Source of the DNA: Sphingomonas sp. | GTDB lineage: Bacteria; Pseudomonadota; Alphaproteobacteria; Sphingomonadales; Sphingomonadaceae | NCBI RefSeq assembly: GCF_019635455.1 | Contig: NZ_JAHBZJ010000016.1 | Coordinates: 1 to 33,192, forward strand | Length of the DNA stretch: 33,192 nucleotides | Reading direction: 5' to 3' | Part shown: positions 1 through 8,203 of the stretch, one piece after another | Numbering within the stretch: the first letter of the stretch is position 1 | Layout of the letters: each line of letters opens with the position of its first letter | Made by a program: the position numbers and the translations under genes | Notes under the pieces: model-generated | What the model saw: only the letters and a program-made list of their open reading frames with translations | Databases searched by the model: none | What the model was told of the DNA's origin: nothing

Positions 1-31
1 GCCAATCGGGCTGTTGCCAGTTCCAGCGCAT
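1..31 (-). CDS. Fic family protein with N-terminal DUF4172-like region (partial, 5' end only)
   Basis: Only the start is in the window: an ATG at 31 on the minus strand followed by codons for MRWNWQQPDW, then the window edge. This Trp-rich opening is characteristic of Fic proteins that carry an N-terminal DUF4172 domain (family knowledge). Fic domains transfer AMP or related groups from nucleotides to target proteins. Nothing of the catalytic domain can be seen. A purine-rich GAAAGGCGG lies about 10 bases upstream as a possible ribosome site. The gene would follow the GH42 gene on the same strand after a 101-base AT-rich gap, so it probably has its own promoter. The assignment rests on ten residues. 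Confidence 0.5.
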   Translation of the reverse strand, partial: MRWNWQQPDW

Positions 32-132
32 GATCGATAAGCCGCCTTTCTATCGATCAAAATATGCCGAAATTTGATTTATAAAAGGCTTTTCTATCGC
101 TTTTTCGATTAGTCGCTATTTGGTCCGGCGAG
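32..132 (-). promoter_or_regulatory. AT-rich intergenic region upstream of the Fic-like gene, with a direct repeat
   Basis: This stretch is much richer in A and T than its surroundings and separates the GH42 stop from the Fic-like start. It carries a near-perfect 12-base direct repeat, GCCTTTCTATCG at 44-55 and GCTTTTCTATCG at 88-99, spaced 44 bases start to start. A promoter or operator function is inferred from position and composition only; no convincing -35/-10 pair was found. Confidence 0.35.
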
Positions 133-2202
133 TTAATTCTCAAGAGCGAAGAGGATAATTCCCTGGGGCGGCACGGCTCCGCCGATTCCGTCGCGAATAA
201 TAACGCTAGCGCCTTCTGGAACGACGTAGTCGATCGGCGCTTCCCCGTGATTGATGACAAAACGATAAGTCTTGCCGTCCGGCGCCAGCCGATCGCTGAC
301 TTCCAGAAATTCCGGCTGGGACACGGGCATTTCACCCATACCCGCCTGACGTACCCATTGCACCGAGAACGTGTCCTGCATGGTCCGATCGAGCAGGCCG
401 CCGACATAGGTGATACGTCCTTTCCCGACGGGACGGGTCACCGCGACCGGCTCGCCTTTCAGCCATGGCCCGTCGAGATACCGAGCCGTCACCGACGCGT
501 CCGCACTGTCGGTTGCCAGGGTTTCGGCCCATGTCGATACCGCTCCGGTCTGTCCTTCCCCTGCAACTCGATGCGATGCGTCGAGCGCGTAGAACCCGGA
601 CACGTGGGCGCCAAGCAGGCGAGCGAGCGGTCCTGGCTGACGCTCTGGCCATAGCGCATTGTCGGCGTCCTTCATGCCGCTACGCGGTCCGAGAACAAGA
701 TGTCCCCCGGCGCGAACCCAATCGGTCAGGCGATCGGCCAGCGCTGCCGGCAGCACGGTAAGAGCGGGGGCGATGACAAGTTTGTACCTGCCAAGGTCGG
801 CACCTGGCCCCAGCACGTCCACCGTCACGCCGCGCCGCGCGAACGGGCGGTACCAGTCGGTCAGCACGCGGACCGTATCCCAGTCCTGAGCATGGCGCTG
901 CACGTCGTTCGCCCAGCGGCTGTCCTGTGAATAGAGGAGCGCGACCCGGGCATTCGGGCTCGTTTGCGCGAGGTCGCGCGAAGCTCCGGAAAGTTCGCGG
1001 GCGGTCCTTGCGATCTCGGGGAACACCGCGCTCGGGCGCCCGTCCGCACCCACCAGTGTGCCATGATACTGTTCCTGCCCACCTGGGGCGCTTCGCCATT
1101 GCCAATAGAGAATGGCATCGGCCCCATGCGCCACCGCCTGCCAGGCGAGCAGTCGGGTTGCGCCGGGATCGAGCGACCGGTTGTTCTTCCCCCAGTTCAC
1201 CGCCCCCGGCTGGGTTTCCATGATCCAGAAATTTCGTTGGTTGAATCCGCGCACCAGATCGTGGTGCAAGGCGTTCGCGACCCAGTCGGGCCGGCCGTCC
1301 GGCACGTATTCGTCCCACGTCGCCATATCGAGCCGCGCGGCAACGGCGTACTGATCGAAGTTATTGTTCCACCGCGTGAAATTCGTGGTCACAAACTGTC
1401 GCTTATCCGCCAGAGCGCGGATCGTCCTCGCCTGCTCCCCGACATAGTCCGCCCAGACCGCGCTCTGGAAACGGCGTACGTCGAGCAGCAGGGCGGGATT
1501 CTGCTCTCGATCAAGGGTGAGCGGCACCTGGTCGAACCGCTGGTAGACCTGGCTCCAGTACTGGGTGCTCCATCGGCGGTTGAGTTCGGCAATCGATCCG
1601 TACCGCTTTCCGAGCCAGACCGCCCACTGGCGGTGCGCGGCTTCGTCGTATGAAGGGACGCCGATCTCGTTGTCCACCTGCCAGCCGACGACGCGCGGAT
1701 CATGCCCGTACCGTGCGGCCATCGCGCGCACCAGGCGGTCGGCATATCGGCGGTAAGTCGGGCTCGCGAACGAGAATTGGCGTCGCGTGCCGTGGCGCTC
1801 GACGGTTCCATCGTCGTTGACGCGGAGCACGTCGGGATGGGCTTCGGTCAGCCATATCGGGGGGGCTGCGGTCGGAGTGCCGAGCACGACCTTCATGCCA
1901 TGCGCCGCCGCGCCCGCAATTGCCCGGTCGAGCCACGCGAAATCGAATATTCCGTCTTCCGGCTCGATCCGCGCCCAAGCGAATTCGGCCAGGCGCGTGA
2001 CCCGAAATCCCGCCTGTTCCATGCGGTCCAGATCCGCTGGCCAGGCGCTTTCGGGCCATTGCTCCGGATACCAAGAGGCGCCGACCGACAACGGAGCGGC
2101 CTTGAAGTCTGTCGAATGGTCAGGGGCGGATGCCGCCATCGCCTGCGAAGGGAGCGCGAGCGCGGCCCCCAGCAGAGCGGCGATGGCGGCAACGCGACCC
2201 AT
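133..2202 (-). CDS. Exported GH42 beta-galactosidase
   Basis: Glycoside hydrolase family 42, a retaining beta-galactosidase releasing galactose from beta-galactosides. The 689-residue protein has an N-terminal Sec-type signal (hydrophobic residues 4-23, AMA cleavage motif), then the (beta/alpha)8 barrel starting near SVGASWYPEQWP. The likely acid/base is Glu179 in WQVDNEIG and the likely nucleophile Glu329 in FWIMETQPG. Trimerization and C-terminal beta domains follow (about 410-689). Export is less usual, since many GH42 enzymes are cytoplasmic. It is the last gene of the operon; its ATG directly abuts the TAG of the gene before it (TAGATG), so translation is probably coupled. The galactose it releases fits the galactose catabolic genes at 12185-18067. 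Confidence 0.92.
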   Translation of the reverse strand: MGRVAAIAALLGAALALPSQAMAASAPDHSTDFKAAPLSVGASWYPEQWPESAWPADLDRMEQAGFRVTRLAEFAWARIEPEDGIFDFAWLDRAIAGAAAHGMKVVLGTPTAAPPIWLTEAHPDVLRVNDDGTVERHGTRRQFSFASPTYRRYADRLVRAMAARYGHDPRVVGWQVDNEIGVPSYDEAAHRQWAVWLGKRYGSIAELNRRWSTQYWSQVYQRFDQVPLTLDREQNPALLLDVRRFQSAVWADYVGEQARTIRALADKRQFVTTNFTRWNNNFDQYAVAARLDMATWDEYVPDGRPDWVANALHHDLVRGFNQRNFWIMETQPGAVNWGKNNRSLDPGATRLLAWQAVAHGADAILYWQWRSAPGGQEQYHGTLVGADGRPSAVFPEIARTARELSGASRDLAQTSPNARVALLYSQDSRWANDVQRHAQDWDTVRVLTDWYRPFARRGVTVDVLGPGADLGRYKLVIAPALTVLPAALADRLTDWVRAGGHLVLGPRSGMKDADNALWPERQPGPLARLLGAHVSGFYALDASHRVAGEGQTGAVSTWAETLATDSADASVTARYLDGPWLKGEPVAVTRPVGKGRITYVGGLLDRTMQDTFSVQWVRQAGMGEMPVSQPEFLEVSDRLAPDGKTYRFVINHGEAPIDYVVPEGASVIIRDGIGGAVPPQGIILFALEN

Positions 2203-3558
2203 CTACTTGACGGCGCTGGCGGCGGGGCGCTTGCCCGTCCGCACCCAGCCATGCAGCGCTTCCCACGCGGCCTTGCTCTGCTCGGGGGTGAAGCCGCAGT
2301 GCGTGTAAGCTTCCACCCCGCCGATCGGGAGCGGCATGCGCTGGGGCGGTACGCCGTAAGACGCAAGATACTGCGATCGCCCGGAGGCCTTCACTTTGGC
2401 TTCGAGAGCCGTCTCCTGCGCGTACGGAACCAGCGAATCGATGGTGTTGTGCATTGTTACCAATGGATCGGAAATGCGGCCTGTCGCGCGATGCCATCTG
2501 GCGAGATAGGCGACCGCCGCGGGATTCGCCGACACGCGCTGGATACCGGCGTTCAGGGCCTTGGCCTCGGCTGCGGTCATGGTGTCGCTGGCATAGACCT
2601 TTCCGGTATTGTCGTAAGGCTGCCCGCCTGCGGTCGCGGCGATATCGCTCGCGCCAAGCGAGGCGGTGAGCAACGGAAAGGCCAGCGCGCCAGGGTCGGG
2701 CTCGAACCCGCCGATCGCGGCGACCTGCCGGATGATTCTCGCTTCCGGCCCGGACGGGTTCTTGCCGGCCGCGTTGAATAGCGCGATCACGGGCGCGCCC
2801 ATGCGCATGAACTGGCCCCACACCTCGGCCTGGTTCGTCGCGACCGGCAGGGCCGAAACCCGGATATCCTGTTCGCCGGGAAGGGCATAGGGCGTACCCT
2901 TGGTAAGGAAGTTGTAGCTGGCGCGCATGTCGTAGAGCTGGGCGACCAGAGTGGACCAATCATCGACGACCCCGCACCGAGCGACACCACCAGCAAACTG
3001 GCCGGGATACATTTCCAGCAGGGCCTCAACGATGCCGCCGCCCATCGAATCGCCCACCGCATAGACTTTTCCCGCGCCCATTGAGGCCAGCAGGTCGCGA
3101 AGGCGTTTCGTGCTCTTGATTCCGGTTTCCACGCCCAGGCCGTCCTTGGCGTAGGCGCTGTGACCTACCGCCACGCCGTCGGCATAGGCGAACCCCATCG
3201 TCTTGCTGGGGGACTTGTCTCCCACGGGGTTGGCAGCGACTTCCACCGGCGTACCGGGCGTGCTGTAGCCGTGAGCGTAGACCAAGCCTTCGCCGCCGTT
3301 CCATCCCGCCGGAAAGGCGAGCGCGAACTGCTGTCCGTCCAGCTTGCCACCCAGGATGGTGCCGCCATCGGGTCCTTCGCTTGCGACCAGATCGGTCGCA
3401 CCGCCCGCCGCGGCCTTTGCCTTCAATGCCTCTGCGGGGCTGAGCGTGGCCGCAGCAGCCGGTGGCGCGGTATCGGAGACGCTCGTCGCACAGCCTCCCA
3501 GTCCGAGTATGAGCGGAGCGGCAAGCGGAAGGGCAAAACGGCGCAGGCGCGAAGTCAT
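2203..3558 (-). CDS. Lipoprotein alpha/beta hydrolase, paralogue of 8200-9576
   Basis: 451-residue predicted lipoprotein: signal segment and lipobox LGGC with Cys23, followed by an Ala/Pro-rich linker. The fold is inferred from a nucleophile elbow GDSMGG (Ser171), an acid in TIDSLVPY (Asp374) and a late histidine in YTHCGFTPEQ (His420), an alpha/beta hydrolase order. It aligns along its length with 8200-9576 (shared TDLVAS, PDGGTI, TPYALPGE, HCGFTP). Substrate is unknown; in this operon an ester or acyl group on a glycoside is plausible. I chose the ATG at 3558 because AGGAGT lies just upstream, it follows the previous stop by 4 bases, and it begins a signal peptide; a longer upstream reading has none of these. 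Confidence 0.78.
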   Translation of the reverse strand: MTSRLRRFALPLAAPLILGLGGCATSVSDTAPPAAAATLSPAEALKAKAAAGGATDLVASEGPDGGTILGGKLDGQQFALAFPAGWNGGEGLVYAHGYSTPGTPVEVAANPVGDKSPSKTMGFAYADGVAVGHSAYAKDGLGVETGIKSTKRLRDLLASMGAGKVYAVGDSMGGGIVEALLEMYPGQFAGGVARCGVVDDWSTLVAQLYDMRASYNFLTKGTPYALPGEQDIRVSALPVATNQAEVWGQFMRMGAPVIALFNAAGKNPSGPEARIIRQVAAIGGFEPDPGALAFPLLTASLGASDIAATAGGQPYDNTGKVYASDTMTAAEAKALNAGIQRVSANPAAVAYLARWHRATGRISDPLVTMHNTIDSLVPYAQETALEAKVKASGRSQYLASYGVPPQRMPLPIGGVEAYTHCGFTPEQSKAAWEALHGWVRTGKRPAASAVK

Positions 3559-3562
3559 CGGG

Positions 3563-4648
3563 TTACTCCTGGTGTAAACGGCTGGACGAGCGGACGAGAT
3601 GGCGGTCGAAAAAGCCGGCGATAAGCCGGTAGGCCTCGATGGACTCGGGCATGTCGGGCCACATGAAAAATGCATGGGGCAGACCATCGAAGAGGTACAG
3701 TTCGCTGTCGATTCCAGCGGCAGCAAGCTTGCGATGGGCGAGCGTCAGCGCACCGACGGCGAAATCGCGGCCGCCGGCAAGCAGAATGGTGGGCGGCATG
3801 GCGCGAATCTCGTCCTCCGAGAGCATCGGGTATGCCACCGGGTCCTTCGCTTCGACACCGGCCAAATATGCGGTTGGCAGAAAATCGGGCAGTCGCGGCA
3901 GCGCGAGCGGCTTGCCATCGCCGATCGCCGCCGAGAGATAGGGACTGTCGCCGGAATAGGGGGCGCCTGTTCCGCAGAAAGTCCCGATCGCCCCCGGACG
4001 CGGCAACCCCTGTGCGCGCAGCCAGGCTGTGGCCTGCGCGGTGATGATGCCACCGGCCGAGCAGCCGTAGATGCCGATCCCGGCTGCCGGATATTGCTTG
4101 AGGAGAGCCTTGTAGACGGCCGCGACATCCTCCGAGGCGGCAGGATAGCGATGCTCGGGCGCGAGGCGATAATCGACCGTCACGACCCTAATCCCCATTT
4201 CCGCGGCTATCGGGATTGCCTCCACGAGCGCGCCGCTCCCCGAGCCCCACATGAACGCCCCGCCGTGTACGTTGATCAGGACGCGTTTCCGGTTCCTGGT
4301 AGAGATACCCGCCGCCGGATCGACGATATCAACCGTTACGCCGCCCATTTTGGTGCGGGTCTCGTTTGTGGCGAAATGACGGCGCATCTCCGCCAGCCGG
4401 TCGTCGTTCCACTTGCCGTAGAACGCGCGCTGGCGGTCGATATGGCCGTTGACTTCGGCGGGTGCCTTCGCGGCGTCCATGCGCGCGAGTACGGCAAGCG
4501 CCTGCGCGCTCAGCTGGTTGGAATCGGGGAGCGTGAAGGCCGGCACTTCGATCGGACCGCGCGCAAGGGGAGCGGGGGTGCGATCCGGCTCGTCAGCCTG
4601 TGTTGCCGGGGCGAACAGCATCAGGGCGCCTGCGAGGATCGCCCTCAT
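3563..4648 (-). CDS. Exported HSL-type alpha/beta hydrolase (acetyl esterase/lipase-like)
   Basis: 361 residues with an N-terminal signal peptide (hydrophobic 3-14, probably cleaved near TQA-DE). Hormone-sensitive-lipase-type signatures are visible: oxyanion-hole HGGAF (128-132), nucleophile elbow GCSAGG (Ser197), acid in GGRDFAVG (Asp295) and DGLPHAFF (His325). Family members hydrolyse short acyl or aryl esters. The ATG at 4648 overlaps the preceding gene's TGA by 4 bases (ATGA), so it is coupled within the operon. It is a diverged partner of the next esterase upstream (4645-5631). The periplasmic location suggests removal of acyl decorations from an imported glycoside; the actual substrate cannot be read from sequence. 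Confidence 0.85.
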   Translation of the reverse strand: MRAILAGALMLFAPATQADEPDRTPAPLARGPIEVPAFTLPDSNQLSAQALAVLARMDAAKAPAEVNGHIDRQRAFYGKWNDDRLAEMRRHFATNETRTKMGGVTVDIVDPAAGISTRNRKRVLINVHGGAFMWGSGSGALVEAIPIAAEMGIRVVTVDYRLAPEHRYPAASEDVAAVYKALLKQYPAAGIGIYGCSAGGIITAQATAWLRAQGLPRPGAIGTFCGTGAPYSGDSPYLSAAIGDGKPLALPRLPDFLPTAYLAGVEAKDPVAYPMLSEDEIRAMPPTILLAGGRDFAVGALTLAHRKLAAAGIDSELYLFDGLPHAFFMWPDMPESIEAYRLIAGFFDRHLVRSSSRLHQE

Positions 4649-5631
4649 TTTCCGGCTCCGATCGATTTCGAAAGGAACCTGGCCATGTCGGCGAATGCCC
4701 GATCGCTTTCGGGCGAGTCGATATAGGCCCAGAACGCATGGGGAAGCCCGTCATAGAGCCAGAGCTCGGCCGGCACTCCCGCGCGCCGCAGCGCATTACA
4801 GAAATCCGCAGTGGGTCCCTGGAGAAAATCGCGTCCGCTGGTGACACACATCGTCGGGGGCCAGCCCGCCAGCTCGCCGATGAGGGGGGAGACCGCCGGA
4901 TCGTCCAGCGACCTCCTTCCCGCATAGAGCTGGGCCACGGCCTTCGCACCCGCCATGTCCGCGAACAATGCAGCGCTATCGCCCGTCGCAGACAGATTCG
5001 CGGTGCCGGAAAAGAAGCCCAAGGCACCGGGAAGCGGAACTCCGTCTGTTTTGAGCCGTGCTACAAGCTCTGCGGAAAGGATTGCCCCTGCCGACGTGCC
5101 GTACAGTCCGATAGAACCCGCCTTGCGTGTCGCAAGCAGCGCACGATAGACCGCAAGGGCTTGCTCGACCGCGGCGGGAAACGGATGCTCCGGGATCAGA
5201 CGGTAACGAACCGCCACAACCGGATAACCGGTCTGCGCCGCGATCTCGACATTTTCCGTGATCGAACCCGAATCGACGAAAAAGCCTCCGCCATGAAGGT
5301 TCAGCAGGACCGGGCCGGACCCGCGCCAGTCGCCCGGACGGCCGGCCCTCCGAAATATTCGTACGGGAACCCCGGCAATCTCGCTTTCCTCCATCGCCAC
5401 CTTCCAGCGAGCAAGGCGAGGCTGGCCGATCTCCTGCTGGATCGCCTCGGACCGGGCGCGACGGCCGTCCATGGTCTGGGGTCCGGCGGGACGACTATCG
5501 TTTGCCTCGAGTCCCTCGCGCGCGGCCTGCGAGAGTTCCGGCGACCACGGCGGAAGCTTGATCTGCGCCGGGGCGCTGGCCGCCATGCATATCGCCGGAA
5601 TTGCGAGTATCGCCCGTATCGCGCTTTTCAT
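4645..5631 (-). CDS. Exported HSL-type alpha/beta hydrolase (second esterase)
   Basis: 328 residues. Signal peptide at 1-22 (ILAIPAICMAASAPAQ). HGGGF oxyanion motif from His113, nucleophile GTSAG (Ser180), acid in TSGRDF (Asp268) and DGLPHAFW (His298). Same family as 3563-4648 but clearly diverged, so the pair may act on different esters. The start at 5631 is preferred over an upstream in-frame start at 5745 because it gives a 4-base ATGA overlap with the GH1 gene's stop, the same architecture as other junctions in the operon, and places the signal peptide at the N terminus. Confidence 0.85.
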   Translation of the reverse strand: MKSAIRAILAIPAICMAASAPAQIKLPPWSPELSQAAREGLEANDSRPAGPQTMDGRRARSEAIQQEIGQPRLARWKVAMEESEIAGVPVRIFRRAGRPGDWRGSGPVLLNLHGGGFFVDSGSITENVEIAAQTGYPVVAVRYRLIPEHPFPAAVEQALAVYRALLATRKAGSIGLYGTSAGAILSAELVARLKTDGVPLPGALGFFSGTANLSATGDSAALFADMAGAKAVAQLYAGRRSLDDPAVSPLIGELAGWPPTMCVTSGRDFLQGPTADFCNALRRAGVPAELWLYDGLPHAFWAYIDSPESDRAFADMARFLSKSIGAGK

Positions 5632-6854
5632 CGCCGCTTTTCCACGAGTTCGGAATAGGTCTTCGCGCTCGGCTTGGGCGATCGGCGGAAGCGCGTGCGA
5701 TCGACCGCGACGAGGCCGAATTGCTGGCTGTACCCACGACGCCATTCGAAGTTGTCCATCAGCGACCAGTGCAGGTAGCCGAGGACAGGGGTTCCGGCGG
5801 CAACCTGTTCGTCGAGCGCCGCGAGCGCCTTTTCGATGAAGCGCTGGCGCTGGCTGTCGTCAGCGGCGGCAATGCCGTTCTCCGTCACGAGGACCGGCCT
5901 CCCGGTCACCCGGTGGGCGTGGGCGATCGCGGGACCCAGTGCCTGGGGATGGAACTCGTCACCCGATTGCGTCTTCTCCGCGTCATCGGGTGGTGGAACC
6001 ACCGCATCGGCCGAAAGCCGAAGCCGGCCATAGTTCTGCACGCCGATGAAGTCGTCGTTGCGTGCGACGGCGAAGAACGGGTCTTCCGCAAAGCGCCGAT
6101 AGGCTTTGACCCCGGCGTCGCTCCCGACCGGCTGGATGTCGGGCAGGGCGAGGCTCATCCCGATCGGCAAGCCGGGATATTCGGCCTTCATGGCCGCGCG
6201 CGCCGCCCGGTGTCCCGCCAGCAGGTTTGCCAGGCGGGCATCCTCCCCGCGCGCGTAGACCCAGACATCGAAAATGTCCGATCCGCTCGCCCTGGCAGCT
6301 CCGCGAAGCATCTCGTCAAGGCCGGTCCGCACCGGATCTGCGAGCGGGGTCTGGGTCCAGCGGCCCATCAGCGGAAGATTGGGTTCGTTGAACGTCACCA
6401 CGTGGCTGGCGTCGCGTCCCAGCGCGTGAGCGACGTGGCCGGCAAAACGCGCGAACAGTTCGGGTGCTCGCCCATTGCTCCAACCACCGGCGGCTGCGAA
6501 CCAGCGCGGCGAGGTGAAGTGGCTCAGCGTGATGACCGGGGAAAGCCCGCGCAAGCGGCATTCGCAGGCAATCGCGGCATAGTGATCGAGCCACGCCTGG
6601 CTGAACTGGCCTTCCGCCGGCTCGATCCGGCTCCACTCGACCGAAAACCGGTAGGCATCGAGTCCCATGCGGGTGATCAGTGCGAGGTCCTCGCGCCATC
6701 GATTCAGGCTGTCACAGGCATCACCCGACGGTTCGCGGAATTGCGTTTCGGGTAGCTGTTCGAGCAGCCAGATGTCGGCATTGACATTGTTGCCTTCGAT
6801 CTGGTGTCCGGCCGTGGCTGCACCCCAAAGAAAATTGCGTGGGTATCCGGTCAT
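5628..6854 (-). CDS. GH1 beta-glycosidase, no signal peptide (cytoplasmic)
   Basis: 408 residues, one GH1 (beta/alpha)8 barrel beginning at FLWGAATAGHQIEGN (8-22). Acid/base Glu157 in TFNEPN, nucleophile Glu325 in VTENGI, and the late GH1 motif HWSLMDNFEW (362-371). No export signal, unlike its neighbour at 6851-8203, with which it shares close similarity (GNNVNADIWLLEQ, YRFSVEWSRIEP). It is shorter than the common 440-480-residue GH1 range. Substrate specificity (beta-glucoside, beta-galactoside or other) cannot be told from sequence; the operon favours a beta-galactoside or mixed glycoside. ATGA 4-base overlaps at both ends show tight operon coupling. Confidence 0.92.
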   Translation of the reverse strand: MTGYPRNFLWGAATAGHQIEGNNVNADIWLLEQLPETQFREPSGDACDSLNRWREDLALITRMGLDAYRFSVEWSRIEPAEGQFSQAWLDHYAAIACECRLRGLSPVITLSHFTSPRWFAAAGGWSNGRAPELFARFAGHVAHALGRDASHVVTFNEPNLPLMGRWTQTPLADPVRTGLDEMLRGAARASGSDIFDVWVYARGEDARLANLLAGHRAARAAMKAEYPGLPIGMSLALPDIQPVGSDAGVKAYRRFAEDPFFAVARNDDFIGVQNYGRLRLSADAVVPPPDDAEKTQSGDEFHPQALGPAIAHAHRVTGRPVLVTENGIAAADDSQRQRFIEKALAALDEQVAAGTPVLGYLHWSLMDNFEWRRGYSQQFGLVAVDRTRFRRSPKPSAKTYSELVEKRR

Positions 6855-8203
6855 TCGCCGGCAATACCCCTGGTTCCGCCATTTCTGGCGATGCGGCCCA
6901 GCAGGCGGGCGCTGGGTTTGATGGTCCGCGCAAAGGTCTTACGATCGACGGCGACGAGCCCGTATTTCGGACCATATCCGCTCAACCACTCGAAATTGTC
7001 GAGCAGGGACCAGTGAATGTATCCGATCACCGGCACACCGTCGATGCGCGCCTTTTCGACCGAGGCGATGGCTTCGGGAATGAAGCGCGCGCGCTCCGTA
7101 TCGTCCGCTGCGTCGATGCCGTTTTCGGTGATCAGGACGGGCTTACCCGTCGCCTCGTGAGCGTACCGGATCGTGTTGCCGATCGCGGACGGATACCATT
7201 CGCCGCCGTTCGCCCGGCGCGGGGTATCCTTCGGCCCCTCGACCGGGCCGGTCTTGCCGATGAACGCGCGACCATAAGTCTGCACGCCGATAAAGTCGTC
7301 GTCCCGGGCGAGCTCGAAAAACGGTTCGTAGACGATCTTGCGTTTGCGCCCGAGCGCATTGTCCGGCCCGATCCCGACATCGTCCGACAGGGCTAGACTG
7401 AGACCCAGCGGGAGGTCACCGCGCACCGCCTTGATCGCTGCCCGGGCTTGCCGATGGGCCTCGATGAGGCCCGGGATCATCGGACGTGGATCGCCCGCAT
7501 TGAGAACATCGAATCGGTCCGAGCCGCTGGCTCTGGCCGCCGCAGCGGTCATGGCGGCGACCTTTGCCTCGAACTCGGAATTGTCCCTGGTTTCAGTCGG
7601 CCAAACGCCGCCGAGCGCAAGATTGGGTTCGTTGAACGTGACCGCGTGGCTGATCGATCCGGCCATCGCCCTGGCGACCTTGTCGGCGAAGCGGGCGAAC
7701 AAGGCCGGGGCGTCCTTCTGGATCCAGCCACCGGAGGCCGCGAACCAGCGCGGCGTCGTGAAATGGTTGAACGTGACGACAGGCGCCAGTCCGAGTTCGC
7801 GGCAATAATCCACGATCCGCGAATAATAGTCGAGATAGGCCTGGCTGAACTGTCCTTTCGCCGGCTCGATGCGGCTCCACTCGACAGAGAAGCGGTAACA
7901 GGTGAGCCCAAGGCCACGGACGATGCCGACGTCTTCGCGCCATCGATGCAGGCTGTCGTCCGCATCGCCCGAGGGCTCGGCGAAGACCGTGGGGGTGACC
8001 TGCTCGAGAAGCCAGATATCGGCGTTGACGTTGTTGCCTTCGACCTGGTGTGCCGCCGTCGCCGCGCCCCACAGGAATTGCGCGCCCCTGGGCGTCGCCG
8101 CCCGGGTTTTCGCATAGGCCGGCATCGCGCCCGCCGTCCCCAGTGCCGCGCCGGTCGCCAGAAAACTGCGCCGGTCGATCCGAGATGTCTTCACGACCGT
8201 CAT
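6851..8203 (-). CDS. GH1 beta-glycosidase with Tat signal peptide (periplasmic)
   Basis: 450 residues. The N terminus carries a twin-arginine motif, DRRSFLATG (residues 10-18), then a moderately hydrophobic stretch ending MPAYA, so the enzyme is probably exported folded by Tat. GH1 barrel from FLWGAATAAHQVEGN; acid/base Glu192 in TFNEPN; nucleophile Glu360 in ITENGI; HWSLLDNFEW at 397-406. Together with the cytoplasmic GH1 downstream it forms a tandem duplicate pair split between two compartments. The start at 8203 overlaps the stop of the preceding lipoprotein gene by 4 bases. Confidence 0.92.
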   Translation of the reverse strand: MTVVKTSRIDRRSFLATGAALGTAGAMPAYAKTRAATPRGAQFLWGAATAAHQVEGNNVNADIWLLEQVTPTVFAEPSGDADDSLHRWREDVGIVRGLGLTCYRFSVEWSRIEPAKGQFSQAYLDYYSRIVDYCRELGLAPVVTFNHFTTPRWFAASGGWIQKDAPALFARFADKVARAMAGSISHAVTFNEPNLALGGVWPTETRDNSEFEAKVAAMTAAAARASGSDRFDVLNAGDPRPMIPGLIEAHRQARAAIKAVRGDLPLGLSLALSDDVGIGPDNALGRKRKIVYEPFFELARDDDFIGVQTYGRAFIGKTGPVEGPKDTPRRANGGEWYPSAIGNTIRYAHEATGKPVLITENGIDAADDTERARFIPEAIASVEKARIDGVPVIGYIHWSLLDNFEWLSGYGPKYGLVAVDRKTFARTIKPSARLLGRIARNGGTRGIAGE

